Assembly: GCF_003075455.1 (NCBI RefSeq)
Contig: NZ_QDAE01000016.1
Span: 1 to 64,000 of the forward strand
Source: Arthrobacter sp. Bz4
GTDB taxonomy: Bacteria; Actinomycetota; Actinomycetes; Actinomycetales; Micrococcaceae
Reading direction: 5' to 3'
Length of the DNA: 64,000 bases
The stretch's first letter is position 1; each line of letters begins with the position of its first letter. Positions 26,343 to 35,429 of the stretch are shown piece after piece. Position numbers and translations under genes: made by a program. A model generated the notes under the pieces. The model made no database searches. It was not told where the DNA came from and saw nothing but the letters and a program-made list of their open reading frames with translations.

Positions 26343-27377
26343 ATGACGACTACCACTAACGGTGCACGGCAGCGGGTGCTCTCCGGCATGCAGCCTTCGG
26401 GCGAGTCCCTCCACCTGGGCAACTACCTCGGGGCGCTGGTGCACTGGGTGCGGATGCAGGACGAGTATGAGGCAATCTACTTCATTCCCGACCTGCACGC
26501 GATCACTGTTCCGCAGGAACCGGGCGAGCTTGCAGAACGCACCCGCCGCACCGCCGCGCAGTACATTGCCGGCGGCGTCGACGTTGATAAGTGCACCTTG
26601 TTTGTGCAGTCACACGTGCCGGAACACGCTCAGCTCGGGTGGGTGCTGAACTGCATCACCGGGTTTGGCGAGGCGTCACGGATGACCCAGTTCAAGGACA
26701 AGTCACAGAAACAGGGCGCCGATGCGGCGAGCGTGGGGCTGTTCACCTACCCCATCCTTCAGGCCGCCGACATCCTCCTGTATCAGCCGGAGGGCGTGCC
26801 AGTAGGGGAGGACCAGAGGCAGCACGTCGAACTCAGTCGCGACCTGGCGCAGCGGTTCAACTCCCGGTTCGGCGAAGCGTTCGTGGTGCCGAAGCCCTTC
26901 ATCCAGAAGGAATCGGCGAAAATCTACGACCTGCAGAACCCCACGGCGAAAATGTCCAAGTCGGCGAGCTCGGCGACGGGACTGATCAACCTGATGGATG
27001 ACCCGAAGGTGACGGCCAAGCGGATCAAGTCGGCGGTCACTGATACCGATACCGAGATCCGCTTCGATAAGGAAGCCAAGCCGGGCATCTCGAACCTTCT
27101 CACCATTTACTCGATGCTCACCGGCAAGACCATTGACGACGTCGTCGGGGACTTCCAGGGGCGGATGTACGGGCACCTGAAAACCGAGTTGGCGGACATC
27201 GTGGTGACCCACCTTGAGCCGATCCGCCTCCGCACCGAGGAACTGCTTGCCGATCCAGCCGAACTGGACAGGCTCCTGGCCCGCGGTGCCGAGAAGGCAC
27301 GCACCATCGCGTCAGCCACCCTCGCCGACGTGTATTCGAAGGTCGGCTTCCTCCCACCGCTGGGCGGTGCGCGCTAA
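26343..27377 (+). CDS. trpS: tryptophanyl-tRNA synthetase
   Basis: 344 residues. Class I aminoacyl-tRNA synthetase charging tRNA-Trp. The HIGH-type motif lies in [15 protein letters not shown] near the N terminus, and the KMSKS loop is intact (AKMSKSAS). The DLHAITV and [11 protein letters not shown] segments are typical. It lies between xth and a 2H phosphoesterase gene. No tryptophan leader or T-box-like element is visible in the short upstream gap. Confidence 0.96.
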   Translation: MTTTTNGARQRVLSGMQPSGESLHLGNYLGALVHWVRMQDEYEAIYFIPDLHAITVPQEPGELAERTRRTAAQYIAGGVDVDKCTLFVQSHVPEHAQLGWVLNCITGFGEASRMTQFKDKSQKQGADAASVGLFTYPILQAADILLYQPEGVPVGEDQRQHVELSRDLAQRFNSRFGEAFVVPKPFIQKESAKIYDLQNPTAKMSKSASSATGLINLMDDPKVTAKRIKSAVTDTDTEIRFDKEAKPGISNLLTIYSMLTGKTIDDVVGDFQGRMYGHLKTELADIVVTHLEPIRLRTEELLADPAELDRLLARGAEKARTIASATLADVYSKVGFLPPLGGAR

Positions 27378-27381
27378 CCGC

Positions 27382-28002
27382 ATGGACCAGCCGATCAGCT
27401 CCACCACTACCAGCCACCAGCAGGCACCGGCCGAGGGGATGGCCGTGCCACCGGCAGCCGGCGCCTCGCAGAGCTGCGTCGGTGTGGTCATCGCGGTACC
27501 TGAGCCGCTGGCGGCGGAGCTCGGACGCTGGCGCGCATCCTTTGGTGATCCGATGGCTGATCTCATTCCGGCCCACATCACCCTCGTGACAACCACCCCG
27601 GCAACGGACTGGGACGCAACCATCGAGCACGTCCGTGAGGTTGCCCGCGGACAGCACGCCTTCACCGTGACGTTGAAAAGTACGGGAACGTTCAGGCCCG
27701 TCTCCCCAGTGGTGTTCCTCAACTTGGAGGATGGCTTCGAGGATTGCGTGGACCTGCACACCAAACTCCAGCGCGGGCCACTGGAGCGGTCGCTGGAGTT
27801 CCCTTTCCACCCGCATGTGACGGTCGCCCACGATGTCAGTGTGGCGAGCATGGACGGCGCGGAGGCCCGGTTGAAGGGGTTCGAGGCTTCCTTCATGGTC
27901 CGTACTATGGGGTTGTATGAGCACGATTCGTGCGGTATCTGGCGACTGAGGGAAGAGCTAAGCTTTGGCCAAGATCAAAACCAGGGCGATCACCCCGGCT
28001 GA
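27382..28002 (+). CDS. 2'-5' RNA ligase / 2H phosphoesterase-family protein
   Basis: 206 residues from ATG 27382, four bases after the trpS stop. The two diagnostic HxT motifs of the 2H superfamily are present: HIT in IPAHITLVTT and HVT in PHVTVAHD, separated by about 85 residues. Members hydrolyse 2',3'-cyclic phosphates or ligate RNA ends; the bacterial substrate is usually unknown. The ribosome site for 27382 is poor, and ATG 27439 is an alternative. The 3' end overlaps the next gene by 38 nt. Confidence 0.8.
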   Translation: MDQPISSTTTSHQQAPAEGMAVPPAAGASQSCVGVVIAVPEPLAAELGRWRASFGDPMADLIPAHITLVTTTPATDWDATIEHVREVARGQHAFTVTLKSTGTFRPVSPVVFLNLEDGFEDCVDLHTKLQRGPLERSLEFPFHPHVTVAHDVSVASMDGAEARLKGFEASFMVRTMGLYEHDSCGIWRLREELSFGQDQNQGDHPG

Positions 28003-29065
28003 GACCGACTTCTACAACGAGCCTCGTCCGGCCGAGCTAACCCACCTCAAACTGAAGGTGATTGACGCCCGCCGCGATCTGGGCAAGGTGAAACGGCGGG
28101 GCACAACGGGTTTGCCACTGATAATGGCGACCATCAACTACCTCCTGGCGCGGATCTTCGTCCTCCGGCCAGTGCGGGTGTTCCATCTGTACGCGGTCCG
28201 GCGTGGTCCGCTCATGGCAGCGGGTATTGCGTACAGGCTGTTCTTCTCCATGGCATCACTGTTACTCGCCGGTTTCTCGATTCTCGGTCTGGTGGTCTCC
28301 GGGAATGCACCGTTGCAGAACCTGATCGTCGAAACGGTGAATTCGGCGGCACCGGGCATCCTCAAAATGGAGGAGGACGGTCCCGGTCTGGCCACCCCCG
28401 AACAGCTTTTCAATGCAGGGGATGGCTTGACCCTCACCCTGATCGTCTCCACGATCATCACGGCAATCACCGCCTTGGGCTGGATTGCCGGTGTCAGGCA
28501 GGCGATGAGAGGCATCTTCGCCCTCCCCCCAATCCCTAGACACCCCATCCTGATCCGGGTCCAGGATCTGGGGACGCTGCTCGTGTTGGGGGTAGCGATG
28601 ATCCTCACCACCGTGGTTGGCCTGGTTGCCAACACCCTTCTGGACGTGGTGTTCGACTGGCTGGGGTTCGGCGACACCGGGCGGCCTTTCACGCAGCTCG
28701 CCGGGGTAGCCATCATGCTGGTCCTGGACTTCGCCGTGGCCGTGATCCTGTTCCGCCGTGCCTCGGGAATCAATCAGACACGGCGCCTGCTCATCCAGTC
28801 GTCGCTGGTCACCGCGGTTGGAAGCACTGTGCTGCGGACGTTCAGCACCCTGCTCCTCGGCAGCGTGGGTGGAGGCAACCCACTGTTGGCGCCTTTCACC
28901 GTCGTCGTCGGTTTGATTGTCTGGTTCTTCCTGCTCAGCCAGGTCTACCTGCTTGCTGCGGCGTGGGGCGCCATTGGTGCCGCCGACGCCGAAGCGGGGC
29001 TCGCTCCACGGCATGGCCGGTCGCTAAAGCAGCGCAGCCGCGTTGCAGGACGGCGGAAAGACTAG
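27965..29065 (+). CDS. YihY/BrkB-family inner membrane protein
   Basis: 366 residues with a cytoplasmic N terminus of about 75 residues, then around six hydrophobic segments. Family landmarks are GPLMAAGIAYRLFFSMASLL in the first helix and GGNPLLAPFTVVVGLIVWFFLLSQVYLLAAAWGA near the end, with a basic C terminus (RQRSRVAGRR-like). These proteins were once misnamed ribonuclease BN; their role is unsettled. The TTG start at 27965 has GAGGGAA upstream and overlaps the preceding gene. Two hairpins follow. Confidence 0.85.
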   Translation: MAKIKTRAITPAETDFYNEPRPAELTHLKLKVIDARRDLGKVKRRGTTGLPLIMATINYLLARIFVLRPVRVFHLYAVRRGPLMAAGIAYRLFFSMASLLLAGFSILGLVVSGNAPLQNLIVETVNSAAPGILKMEEDGPGLATPEQLFNAGDGLTLTLIVSTIITAITALGWIAGVRQAMRGIFALPPIPRHPILIRVQDLGTLLVLGVAMILTTVVGLVANTLLDVVFDWLGFGDTGRPFTQLAGVAIMLVLDFAVAVILFRRASGINQTRRLLIQSSLVTAVGSTVLRTFSTLLLGSVGGGNPLLAPFTVVVGLIVWFFLLSQVYLLAAAWGAIGAADAEAGLAPRHGRSLKQRSRVAGRRKD

Positions 29066-29075
29066 CGAGCCTGCG

Positions 29076-29094
29076 ACGGGGGAGCGGCCCCCGT
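29076..29094 (+). terminator. GC-rich hairpin after the YihY gene
   Basis: A perfect 7-bp stem (ACGGGGG at 29076-29082 with CCCCCGT at 29088-29094) around a 5-nt loop lies 11 bp after the YihY stop. A short TTAAT follows, so it may act as an intrinsic terminator on the plus strand. Confidence 0.6.
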
Positions 29095-29103
29095 TAATCA
29101 GAA

Positions 29104-29145
29104 ACGTCGGCCCGGTCACGCTGGGTAGCGCGACCGGGCCGACGT
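29104..29145. terminator. 14-bp hairpin between convergent yihY and sdhB
   Basis: Arms 29104-29117 and 29132-29145 are perfect complements (ACGTCGGCCCGGTC and its reverse complement) around a 14-nt loop. It lies between the plus-strand YihY gene and the minus-strand sdhB, 33 bp beyond the sdhB stop. It probably terminates one or both units, although there is no U-tract. Confidence 0.6.
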
Positions 29146-29178
29146 CGACGATCACCGCATAATGCGGGTGGTGACCAA

Positions 29179-29967
29179 CTAGATCTTGCGGCTCAGAATG
29201 GCCTGCTTGACCTCAGCAATGGCCTTGGTGACCTGGATGCCACGGGGGCAGGCTTCGGTGCAGTTGAACGTGGTGCGGCACCGCCACACACCTTCCTTGT
29301 CATTCAGGATCTCGAGGCGCATGTCGCCGGCATCGTCGCGCGAGTCGAAGATGAACCGGTGGGCGTTCACGATCGCTGCTGGGCCAAAGTACTGGCCATC
29401 GGTCCAGAAGACCGGGCAGGACGAGGTGCACGCGGCGCACAGGATGCACTTGGTGGTGTCGTCGAAGCGTTCGCGCTCCTCGGAGGACTGCAGACGCTCC
29501 TTGGTGGGCTCGTGTCCGCGGTTGACCAGGAACGGCATGACCTCACGGAATGACTGGAAGAACGGTTCCATGTCGACAATCAGATCCTTCTCCACGGGGA
29601 GGCCCTTGATGGGTTCCACCAGGATGGGCTTCGACGTGTCGAGATCCTTCAGCAGGGTCTTGCAGGCCAATCGGTTACGGCCGTTGATCCGCATGGCGTC
29701 GGAGCCGCAGACCCCGTGGGCGCAGGAGCGCCGGAAGGTTACCGTGCCGTCATGCTCCCACTTGACCTTGTGAAGGGCATCGAGCACGCGGTCCGTGCCG
29801 TACATGGTGAGGTTCCACTCGTCCCAGTGGGCCTCGTCCGAGACCTCGGGGTTGTACCGGCGGACCTTGAGCGTGATGTCGAACGTCGGGATTTCTCCGC
29901 CGCCGCCGATTCCCGGCGCGAGCTCGATTTTGGAGGCTGGTTCTCTTTCGACTGTTTCGGTGCTCAT
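29179..29967 (-). CDS. sdhB: succinate dehydrogenase iron-sulfur subunit
   Basis: 262 residues. Passes electrons from SdhA to the membrane anchor. The [2Fe-2S] ligands are Cys82, Cys87, Asp90 and Cys102. The [4Fe-4S] motif is CILCAACTSSCPVFW, and the [3Fe-4S] cluster uses Cys in the NCTEACPRG segment with its preceding C. The length is normal apart from a slightly long N terminus. The ATG overlaps the sdhA stop by one base (TAATG). Last gene of sdhCDAB. Confidence 0.97.
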   Translation of the reverse strand: MSTETVEREPASKIELAPGIGGGGEIPTFDITLKVRRYNPEVSDEAHWDEWNLTMYGTDRVLDALHKVKWEHDGTVTFRRSCAHGVCGSDAMRINGRNRLACKTLLKDLDTSKPILVEPIKGLPVEKDLIVDMEPFFQSFREVMPFLVNRGHEPTKERLQSSEERERFDDTTKCILCAACTSSCPVFWTDGQYFGPAAIVNAHRFIFDSRDDAGDMRLEILNDKEGVWRCRTTFNCTEACPRGIQVTKAIAEVKQAILSRKI

Positions 29968-31745
29968 TAGTACTTACGCTCCATGGGCTGGTAACGGGTA
30001 AAGACAACCGGCTTGGTCTTCAGACGCACGCCGGATGTTTCGGTGGCCGTTGGATCTTTGTATGCCATCGAGTGGGTCATGTAGTTCTCGTCGTCCCGCT
30101 CGGGGAAATCTTCGCGGAAGTGGCCCCCGCGGGATTCCTTCCGGTGCAAGGCAGCGGCGGTCATGACCTTGGCCATGTCGAGCAGGAAACCCAGCTCGAC
30201 GGCTTCCAGCAGGTCAAGGTTGAAACGCTTGCCCTTGTCCTGGACGGTGACGTGCTTGTACCGCTCTTCGAGACCATCGATGACGCTGAGTGCCTCCAGC
30301 AGGGTCTCCTCGGTGCGGAATACCTGGACATTGGCGTCCATGATGTCCTGCAGTTCCTTGCGGATCTGCGCCACCCGTTCGCCACCCTCGGAGCTGCGCA
30401 TCGTGTCCAGCAGCGACTGCGTTTCCGTGAGGGGGTTCTCGGGGATCTCGATGAAGTCGGCGGTCAGCGCGTATTCGGCCGCGTAGATCCCGGCACGCTT
30501 ACCGAACACGTTGATGTCCAGCAGCGAGTTGGTGCCCAGGCGGTTCGAGCCGTGCACCGACACACACGCCACTTCACCGGCGGCGTACAGGCCCGGCACC
30601 ACGGTGTCGTTGTCCTGCAGCACCTCCGCCTTGATGTTGGTGGGGATGCCACCCATCGCGTAGTGGGCCGTGGGGAACACGGGGACCGGCTCGGTGTACG
30701 GTTCCACACCCAAATAGGTCCGCGCGAACTCGGTGATGTCCGGAAGCTTGGCATCAATGTGAGCGGGTTCCAGGTGGGTGAGGTCCAACAGGACGTAATC
30801 CTTGTTGGGGCCGCAACCGCGGCCTTCCCGCACCTCGTTGGCCATGGAACGGGCCACAATGTCGCGGGGCGCCAGGTCCTTGATGGTGGGGGCGTAGCGC
30901 TCCATGAAGCGCTCACCCTCCGAGTTACGCAGGATCGCGCCCTCACCGCGGGCAGCCTCCGAGAGCAGGATGCCCAGACCGGCCAGACCGGTCGGGTGGA
31001 ACTGGAAGAACTCCATGTCTTCCAGGGGGATGCCGCGGCGGAAGGCGATGCCCATGCCGTCACCGGTCAGGGTGTGCGCGTTGGAGGTGGTCTTGTAGAC
31101 CTTCCCGACGCCGCCGGAGGCGAAGATGATCGACTTGGCCTGGAACACGTGCAGCTCGCCCGTGGCCAGATCGTAGGAGACAACTCCGGCAACCCTGGTC
31201 TGCAGCTTGGTCACGCCGTCGACAGTCACTTCCTCCTGAACGGTCAGGAGGTCGAGGACGTAGTACTCGTTGTAGAACTCGACGTTGTGCTTGACACAGT
31301 TTTGGTAAAGCGTCTGGAGGATCATGTGACCGGTGCGGTCAGCCGCGTAGCAGGACCGGCGGACGGGGGCCTTGCCGTGGTCACGGGTGTGACCGCCGAA
31401 GCGACGCTGGTCAATCCGGCCTTCGGGCGTGCGGTTGAACGGCAGGCCCATCTTCTCAAGGTCGAGCACGGCGTCAATGGCTTCTTTCGCCATTACCTCC
31501 GCAGCGTCCTGGTCAACCAGGTAATCGCCACCCTTGACGGTGTCGAAGGTGTGCCATTCCCAGTTGTCTTCCTCAACGTTCGCCAGGGCCGCGCACATGC
31601 CACCCTGCGCCGCGCCAGTGTGGGAGCGGGTCGGGTACAGCTTGGTCAGTACTGCCGTCTTCGCGCGCTGACCGGATTCGATGGCGGCGCGCATACCGGC
31701 GCCGCCGGCACCCACGATTACGACGTCGTACTTGTGGACCTGCAT
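29967..31745 (-). CDS. sdhA: succinate dehydrogenase flavoprotein subunit
   Basis: 592 residues. Oxidises succinate to fumarate with covalent FAD. The FAD-binding GAGGAG is at 12-17 and the flavinylated His42 lies in SHTGAAQGG. The substrate-site region HTRDHGKAPVRRSCYAADRTGH and the HYAMGGIPTN word are intact. The size and motifs match the classical four-subunit enzyme rather than the L-aspartate oxidase. It is preceded by sdhD with a 61-bp gap. Confidence 0.97.
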   Translation of the reverse strand: MQVHKYDVVIVGAGGAGMRAAIESGQRAKTAVLTKLYPTRSHTGAAQGGMCAALANVEEDNWEWHTFDTVKGGDYLVDQDAAEVMAKEAIDAVLDLEKMGLPFNRTPEGRIDQRRFGGHTRDHGKAPVRRSCYAADRTGHMILQTLYQNCVKHNVEFYNEYYVLDLLTVQEEVTVDGVTKLQTRVAGVVSYDLATGELHVFQAKSIIFASGGVGKVYKTTSNAHTLTGDGMGIAFRRGIPLEDMEFFQFHPTGLAGLGILLSEAARGEGAILRNSEGERFMERYAPTIKDLAPRDIVARSMANEVREGRGCGPNKDYVLLDLTHLEPAHIDAKLPDITEFARTYLGVEPYTEPVPVFPTAHYAMGGIPTNIKAEVLQDNDTVVPGLYAAGEVACVSVHGSNRLGTNSLLDINVFGKRAGIYAAEYALTADFIEIPENPLTETQSLLDTMRSSEGGERVAQIRKELQDIMDANVQVFRTEETLLEALSVIDGLEERYKHVTVQDKGKRFNLDLLEAVELGFLLDMAKVMTAAALHRKESRGGHFREDFPERDDENYMTHSMAYKDPTATETSGVRLKTKPVVFTRYQPMERKY

Positions 31746-31806
31746 ACGTGTTGTTCTTTCTGTTGTTACCGAACGGCCGCGCCGGCGGCCGGAAGCGTCG
31801 AGAGCC

Positions 31807-32274
31807 CTACGGGGCCGGGCAGTATGGCGCTACATGCGCCACGCCGTCGATCACGGGGCACGGATCGAAGGTGAAGATCACCAGGGTGCCGAGCACGATG
31901 ATAACGACGGTGGAGGCGTAAAGAACGCTCTTGAGCCAGAACCGGGTGGAGTCCTTCTCGGCGTAGTCATTGATGATGGTGCGAACACCGTTGGTGCCGT
32001 GCAGCATGGCCAGCCACAGCATCACCAGGTCCCAGATCTGCCAGATGGGACTTGCCCACTTGCCTGCGACGAAGCCGAAGTCGACACCCTTGATGCCGTC
32101 GCCGTCGATCAGCGAGGTCCACAGGTGGACGAAGATCAGCACCACCAGGATGACGCCGGAGACCCGCATAAACAGCCAGGCCACCATTTCAAAGTTGCCC
32201 TTGCTGGCACCAGTGCGCGTGTACTCGGGCGCAACGCGTCCCGAGCGGGGACTTTCAATTACTGGGTTAGTCAT
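31807..32274 (-). CDS. sdhD: succinate dehydrogenase hydrophobic anchor subunit
   Basis: 155 residues with three membrane helices after a 35-residue N-terminal extension. Landmarks are MRVSGVILVVLIFVHLW, with the candidate heme/quinone-side His, and the middle-helix region LAMLHGTNGVRTIINDY. The assignment rests on position between sdhC and sdhA and the three-helix pattern. It begins 3 bp after the sdhC stop. Confidence 0.92.
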   Translation of the reverse strand: MTNPVIESPRSGRVAPEYTRTGASKGNFEMVAWLFMRVSGVILVVLIFVHLWTSLIDGDGIKGVDFGFVAGKWASPIWQIWDLVMLWLAMLHGTNGVRTIINDYAEKDSTRFWLKSVLYASTVVIIVLGTLVIFTFDPCPVIDGVAHVAPYCPAP

Positions 32275-32277
32275 GGC

Positions 32278-32655
32278 TTAACCTCCGAAGACAACCGCGA
32301 GATGACGGATGGAGAACGCGACCATGGTGACTGCCCACAGCCCGACGACGCCCCAGAGCAGCTGACGCTGATACTTGGGACCTTTTTTCCAGAAGTCGAT
32401 CAGGATGACGCGCAGACCATTGAACGCGTGGAACACGATCGCTGCTACCAACCCAAGTTCGCCCAGGCCCATGATGGGGTTCTTATAGGACTCGATCACT
32501 GCGTCATAAGCCTCGGGGGACACGCGCACCAACGAGGTGTCAAGCACATGGACCAGGAGGAAGAAGAAGATCACTACTCCGGTAATACGATGGGCTACCC
32601 AGGACCACATGCCTTCACGGCCGCGATAAAGGGTGCCTGCTGGTGTCTTCGACAC
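32278..32655 (-). CDS. sdhC: succinate dehydrogenase cytochrome b556 subunit
   Basis: 125 residues from GTG 32655, chosen because GGGGAGG lies 9 nt upstream; longer frames have no ribosome site. There are three membrane helices. The SdhC signature is in MWSWVAHRITGVVIFFFLLVH, with the His of the final VH as a candidate heme ligand; the second helix contains AIVFHAFNGLRVI. First gene of the sdhCDAB operon. Confidence 0.92.
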   Translation of the reverse strand: MSKTPAGTLYRGREGMWSWVAHRITGVVIFFFLLVHVLDTSLVRVSPEAYDAVIESYKNPIMGLGELGLVAAIVFHAFNGLRVILIDFWKKGPKYQRQLLWGVVGLWAVTMVAFSIRHLAVVFGG

Positions 32656-32742
32656 TGAAATAACCTCCCCTGCAACGCCCGGCGTTTGCGTGTCTGCCAC
32701 GCAGGTAAGACGCCGATGCGAAAGCACTCTTCACTTGATCCT

Positions 32743-32771
32743 AATGTAGGCTCCGTCACCTGCGCAGACAA
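32743..32771 (-). promoter_or_regulatory. candidate sigma-70-type promoter of sdhCDAB
   Basis: On the minus strand TTGTCT (32766-32771) and TACATT (32743-32748) are separated by 17 nt, each matching four of six consensus positions. The element lies about 90 bp upstream of the sdhC start, in the divergent sdhC/manC region. The assignment is by eye. Confidence 0.5.
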
Positions 32772-32898
32772 TTTAGGCTTCCCTACGCTGTGACATTTTT
32801 AACAGGGGCTATGGTGGCGGGCCTCTTGACAGGCGCCGACCGGGTCAGCGCACGCCGCGAACGCGTTGAGCCGCGAGAATTTTGTGGAGTGCACTACC

Positions 32899-34047
32899 GT
32901 GGAAACGATGACTACGCAAAGGGCTGGTGCCCAAAATCCAGACGAGGCGCTCCGACGTTTCTACGGCGTAATACCCGCCGGAGGGGTCGGGACGCGTCTC
33001 TGGCCGCTGTCGCGGGCCGCTGCTCCCAAATTCCTGCACGACCTGACCGGATCCGGCAGTACCCTGATCCGTGCCACCTACGATCGGCTCGGGCCCCTGA
33101 CCGGGGACCGCATCATGGTGGTCACCGGGAAGGTGCACCGTCGCGCAGTTCTGAAGCAAATCCCGGAAATCCAGGACGCTAATCTGGTCCTGGAGAGTGA
33201 GCCCAAGGACTCCGCGGCGGCGATCGGCCTTGCTGCAGCGATCCTGTACCAGCGTGACCCCGAGATCATCATGGGATCCTTCGCGGCCGACCAGGTCATC
33301 ACCCCGGTCGAGGTGTTCCAGGAGGCAGTCCGCGAGGCGATCCACACCGCAGCGCAGGGGTATATCGTCACCATTGGAATCAAGCCCACCCTCCCCGCCA
33401 CCGGATTTGGGTACATCAGGGCTGGCAGGAACCTCCACATCGAGGGTGCGCCCAGCGCCCACGCCGTCATTGAGTTCGTCGAGAAACCTTCCGAAGAGGT
33501 GGCGCGCGGCTACCTTGAGACCGGAGATTACAGCTGGAACGCCGGGATGTTCGTCGCCCCGGTGGCACTGATGCTCCGCCACCTGGAAGCGAACGAGCCC
33601 GAGCTCTACACCGGCCTGACCGAGATTGCCCGGGCCTGGGATACCCCATCACGGGTCGAGGTTGCCCGGCGGGTCTGGCCTACCCTCCCGAAGATCGCCA
33701 TTGACTACGCTGTCGCTGAACCGGCCGCCGCTGCCGGCGACGTCGCAATGATTCCCGGGAACTTCAGCTGGGACGACGTCGGGGACTTCGCCGCCATCGG
33801 TCGCCTGAACCCGGCCATCGAAAACAGCAAGCTGACAGTGATGGGCGAAGGGGCCAGGGTGTTCTCCGACAACGCCTCGGGCATCGTCGTCTCGGATACC
33901 AAACGGGTGATCGCGTTGATCGGGATCGACGACGTCGTTATTGTCGACACCCCCGATGCCCTGCTCGTGACCACCAAGGAGCACGCCCAGGAAGTGAAAA
34001 AGGCCGTCGAGCACCTGCGCGCCAGCGGCGAAACCGACGTCCTGTAG
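32899..34047 (+). CDS. manC: mannose-1-phosphate guanylyltransferase (GDP-mannose pyrophosphorylase)
   Basis: 382 residues. Makes GDP-mannose from GTP and mannose-1-phosphate for glycan synthesis. The nucleotidyltransferase signature PAGGVGTRLWPLSRAAAPKFL is near the N terminus, FVEKP marks the sugar-phosphate site, and a WDDVGDFAAIG segment follows. It lacks the C-terminal isomerase half of long bifunctional ManC. I favour GTG 32899 (GGAG 9 nt upstream); ATG 32908, three codons later, is also possible. Divergent from sdhC. Confidence 0.9.
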   Translation: METMTTQRAGAQNPDEALRRFYGVIPAGGVGTRLWPLSRAAAPKFLHDLTGSGSTLIRATYDRLGPLTGDRIMVVTGKVHRRAVLKQIPEIQDANLVLESEPKDSAAAIGLAAAILYQRDPEIIMGSFAADQVITPVEVFQEAVREAIHTAAQGYIVTIGIKPTLPATGFGYIRAGRNLHIEGAPSAHAVIEFVEKPSEEVARGYLETGDYSWNAGMFVAPVALMLRHLEANEPELYTGLTEIARAWDTPSRVEVARRVWPTLPKIAIDYAVAEPAAAAGDVAMIPGNFSWDDVGDFAAIGRLNPAIENSKLTVMGEGARVFSDNASGIVVSDTKRVIALIGIDDVVIVDTPDALLVTTKEHAQEVKKAVEHLRASGETDVL

Positions 34048-34122
34048 CTCCACTGGGGTGCATCCGGACGCTTCATGCTGCCACACAGTTCTATGGTGTG
34101 GACCGGCTGTGGCTAGGCTGGA

Positions 34123-35340
34123 GTGGTGCAAACCAACCGCAGTGCGCCACCCGTTCCGTCAGCAGCCCCTCCCATCGGCGTGTGGCTTGCCCCCATGCTC
34201 GAGGAGCTGACCCGGTTCCGGCGCGATCTGCACATGCACCCCGAACTTTCGCACAAGGAATACCGCACCACAGACCAGCTGGTCGAACGCCTGGCGGCGG
34301 CAGGGTTGGCGCCGCAGCGGCTCGAATATACGGGCCTCTACGTCGACATTGGTGAAGGCCCCATCCGCTTGGGGCTGCGCGCCGACATTGACGCGCTGCC
34401 GGTACTTGAAGAGACGGGGCTGCCGTACGCCTCGGCGTCGACCGGCATTGCCCACGCCTGCGGGCACGACATTCATGCGACGGTGATGCTCGGCGTTGCG
34501 CTGGTCCTGGCGAAAATGCACGACGACGGACCGCTGGGCGGCCGCATCCGAGTCATCTTCCAGCCTGCTGAAGAGATGATGCCCGGTGGTGCGCTGGAAG
34601 TCATTGAGCAGGGAGTGCTCGCCGATGTGCCCCGCATTGTTGCGTTGCACTGTGATCCCCACATCGACGTCGGCCTCGTGGGTACCCGGATCGGCGCGAT
34701 CACCTCCGCGTCGGACACCGTCCGGGTGGAGCTCACCGGGAGGGGCGGGCACACCTCACGCCCCCATCTGACCGAGGACCTGGTGTTCGCGCTGGCGAAC
34801 ATTGCCGTGAACGTTCCAGCCGTGCTGTCCCGCCGAATCGACGTCCGCAGCGCCGTCTCGGTGGTTTGGGGGCAGATCCACGCCGGCAGCGCACCAAACG
34901 CGATCCCCGGCCACGGTTTCATGTCCGGCACCATGAGGTGCCTGGACGGGGAGGCCTGGGAGGCTGCCGGTGATCTGTTGGACAGTACCGTGCGCCAGAT
35001 CGCCGCGCCCTTCGGCGTCGACGTCCACCTGGAACACACCCGCGGAGTGCCGCCGGTCATCAACACCGAGGCGGAGACCGGCCTGCTCGAAGCGGCGGCC
35101 CGGGCGGAACTGGGGCCGGACGCCGTCGTGCTCACCCCGCAGTCGATGGGCGGCGAAGACTTCGCCTGGATGACCCAGGCAGTGCCCGGCGCCATGATGC
35201 GTCTTGGCACACGGACCCACGGTGGCGAGACCTACGACCTGCACCGTGGCGATTACAACCCTGATGAACACGCCATCAGCTGCGGGGTCCGGGTGATGGC
35301 CAACGCGGCCCTCCGGGCCATCCGCGGCGTGAGGTACTAG
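34123..35340 (+). CDS. M20-family amidohydrolase (peptidase M20D)
   Basis: 405 residues. Metal-dependent hydrolase of the IAA-amino-acid hydrolase/hippurate hydrolase group. Ligands and catalytic residues are visible in RRDLHMHPELSHKEY, ADIDALPVLEE, CGHDIHATVMLG, QPAEEMMPGGALEVI and the final MGGEDFAWM. The dimerisation domain lies at about 200-300. GTG 34123 and GTG 34126 are both possible starts. The substrate (an N-acyl amino acid or similar) cannot be fixed. A hairpin follows the gene. Confidence 0.9.
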   Translation: MVQTNRSAPPVPSAAPPIGVWLAPMLEELTRFRRDLHMHPELSHKEYRTTDQLVERLAAAGLAPQRLEYTGLYVDIGEGPIRLGLRADIDALPVLEETGLPYASASTGIAHACGHDIHATVMLGVALVLAKMHDDGPLGGRIRVIFQPAEEMMPGGALEVIEQGVLADVPRIVALHCDPHIDVGLVGTRIGAITSASDTVRVELTGRGGHTSRPHLTEDLVFALANIAVNVPAVLSRRIDVRSAVSVVWGQIHAGSAPNAIPGHGFMSGTMRCLDGEAWEAAGDLLDSTVRQIAAPFGVDVHLEHTRGVPPVINTEAETGLLEAAARAELGPDAVVLTPQSMGGEDFAWMTQAVPGAMMRLGTRTHGGETYDLHRGDYNPDEHAISCGVRVMANAALRAIRGVRY

Positions 35341-35356
35341 GCCCCCTGGGATCGGG

Positions 35357-35387
35357 CCACCGCCCCGGGATCGATCCCGGGTGGTGG
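35357..35387 (+). terminator. palindromic hairpin between the amidohydrolase and monooxygenase genes
   Basis: A perfect 18-bp palindrome (CCCGGGATCGATCCCGGG, 35364-35381) is extended, after a small internal mismatch, by CCACC (35357-35361) pairing with GGTGG (35383-35387). It lies 17 bp after the amidohydrolase stop and 43 bp before the next start. There is no U-tract, so termination is probable but not assured. Confidence 0.55.
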
Positions 35388-35429
35388 GGCCGGACGGAAT
35401 AGAGCCGGCACGGGGCGGGTTACCCCCAT

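Noticed and set aside
30072-31874. 600-codon plus-strand open frame opposite sdhA
   Set aside because: It mirrors sdhA exactly; high GC at third positions removes stop codons on the opposite strand. The translation is low-complexity (Val/Gly/Asp/His-rich) with no recognisable domain.
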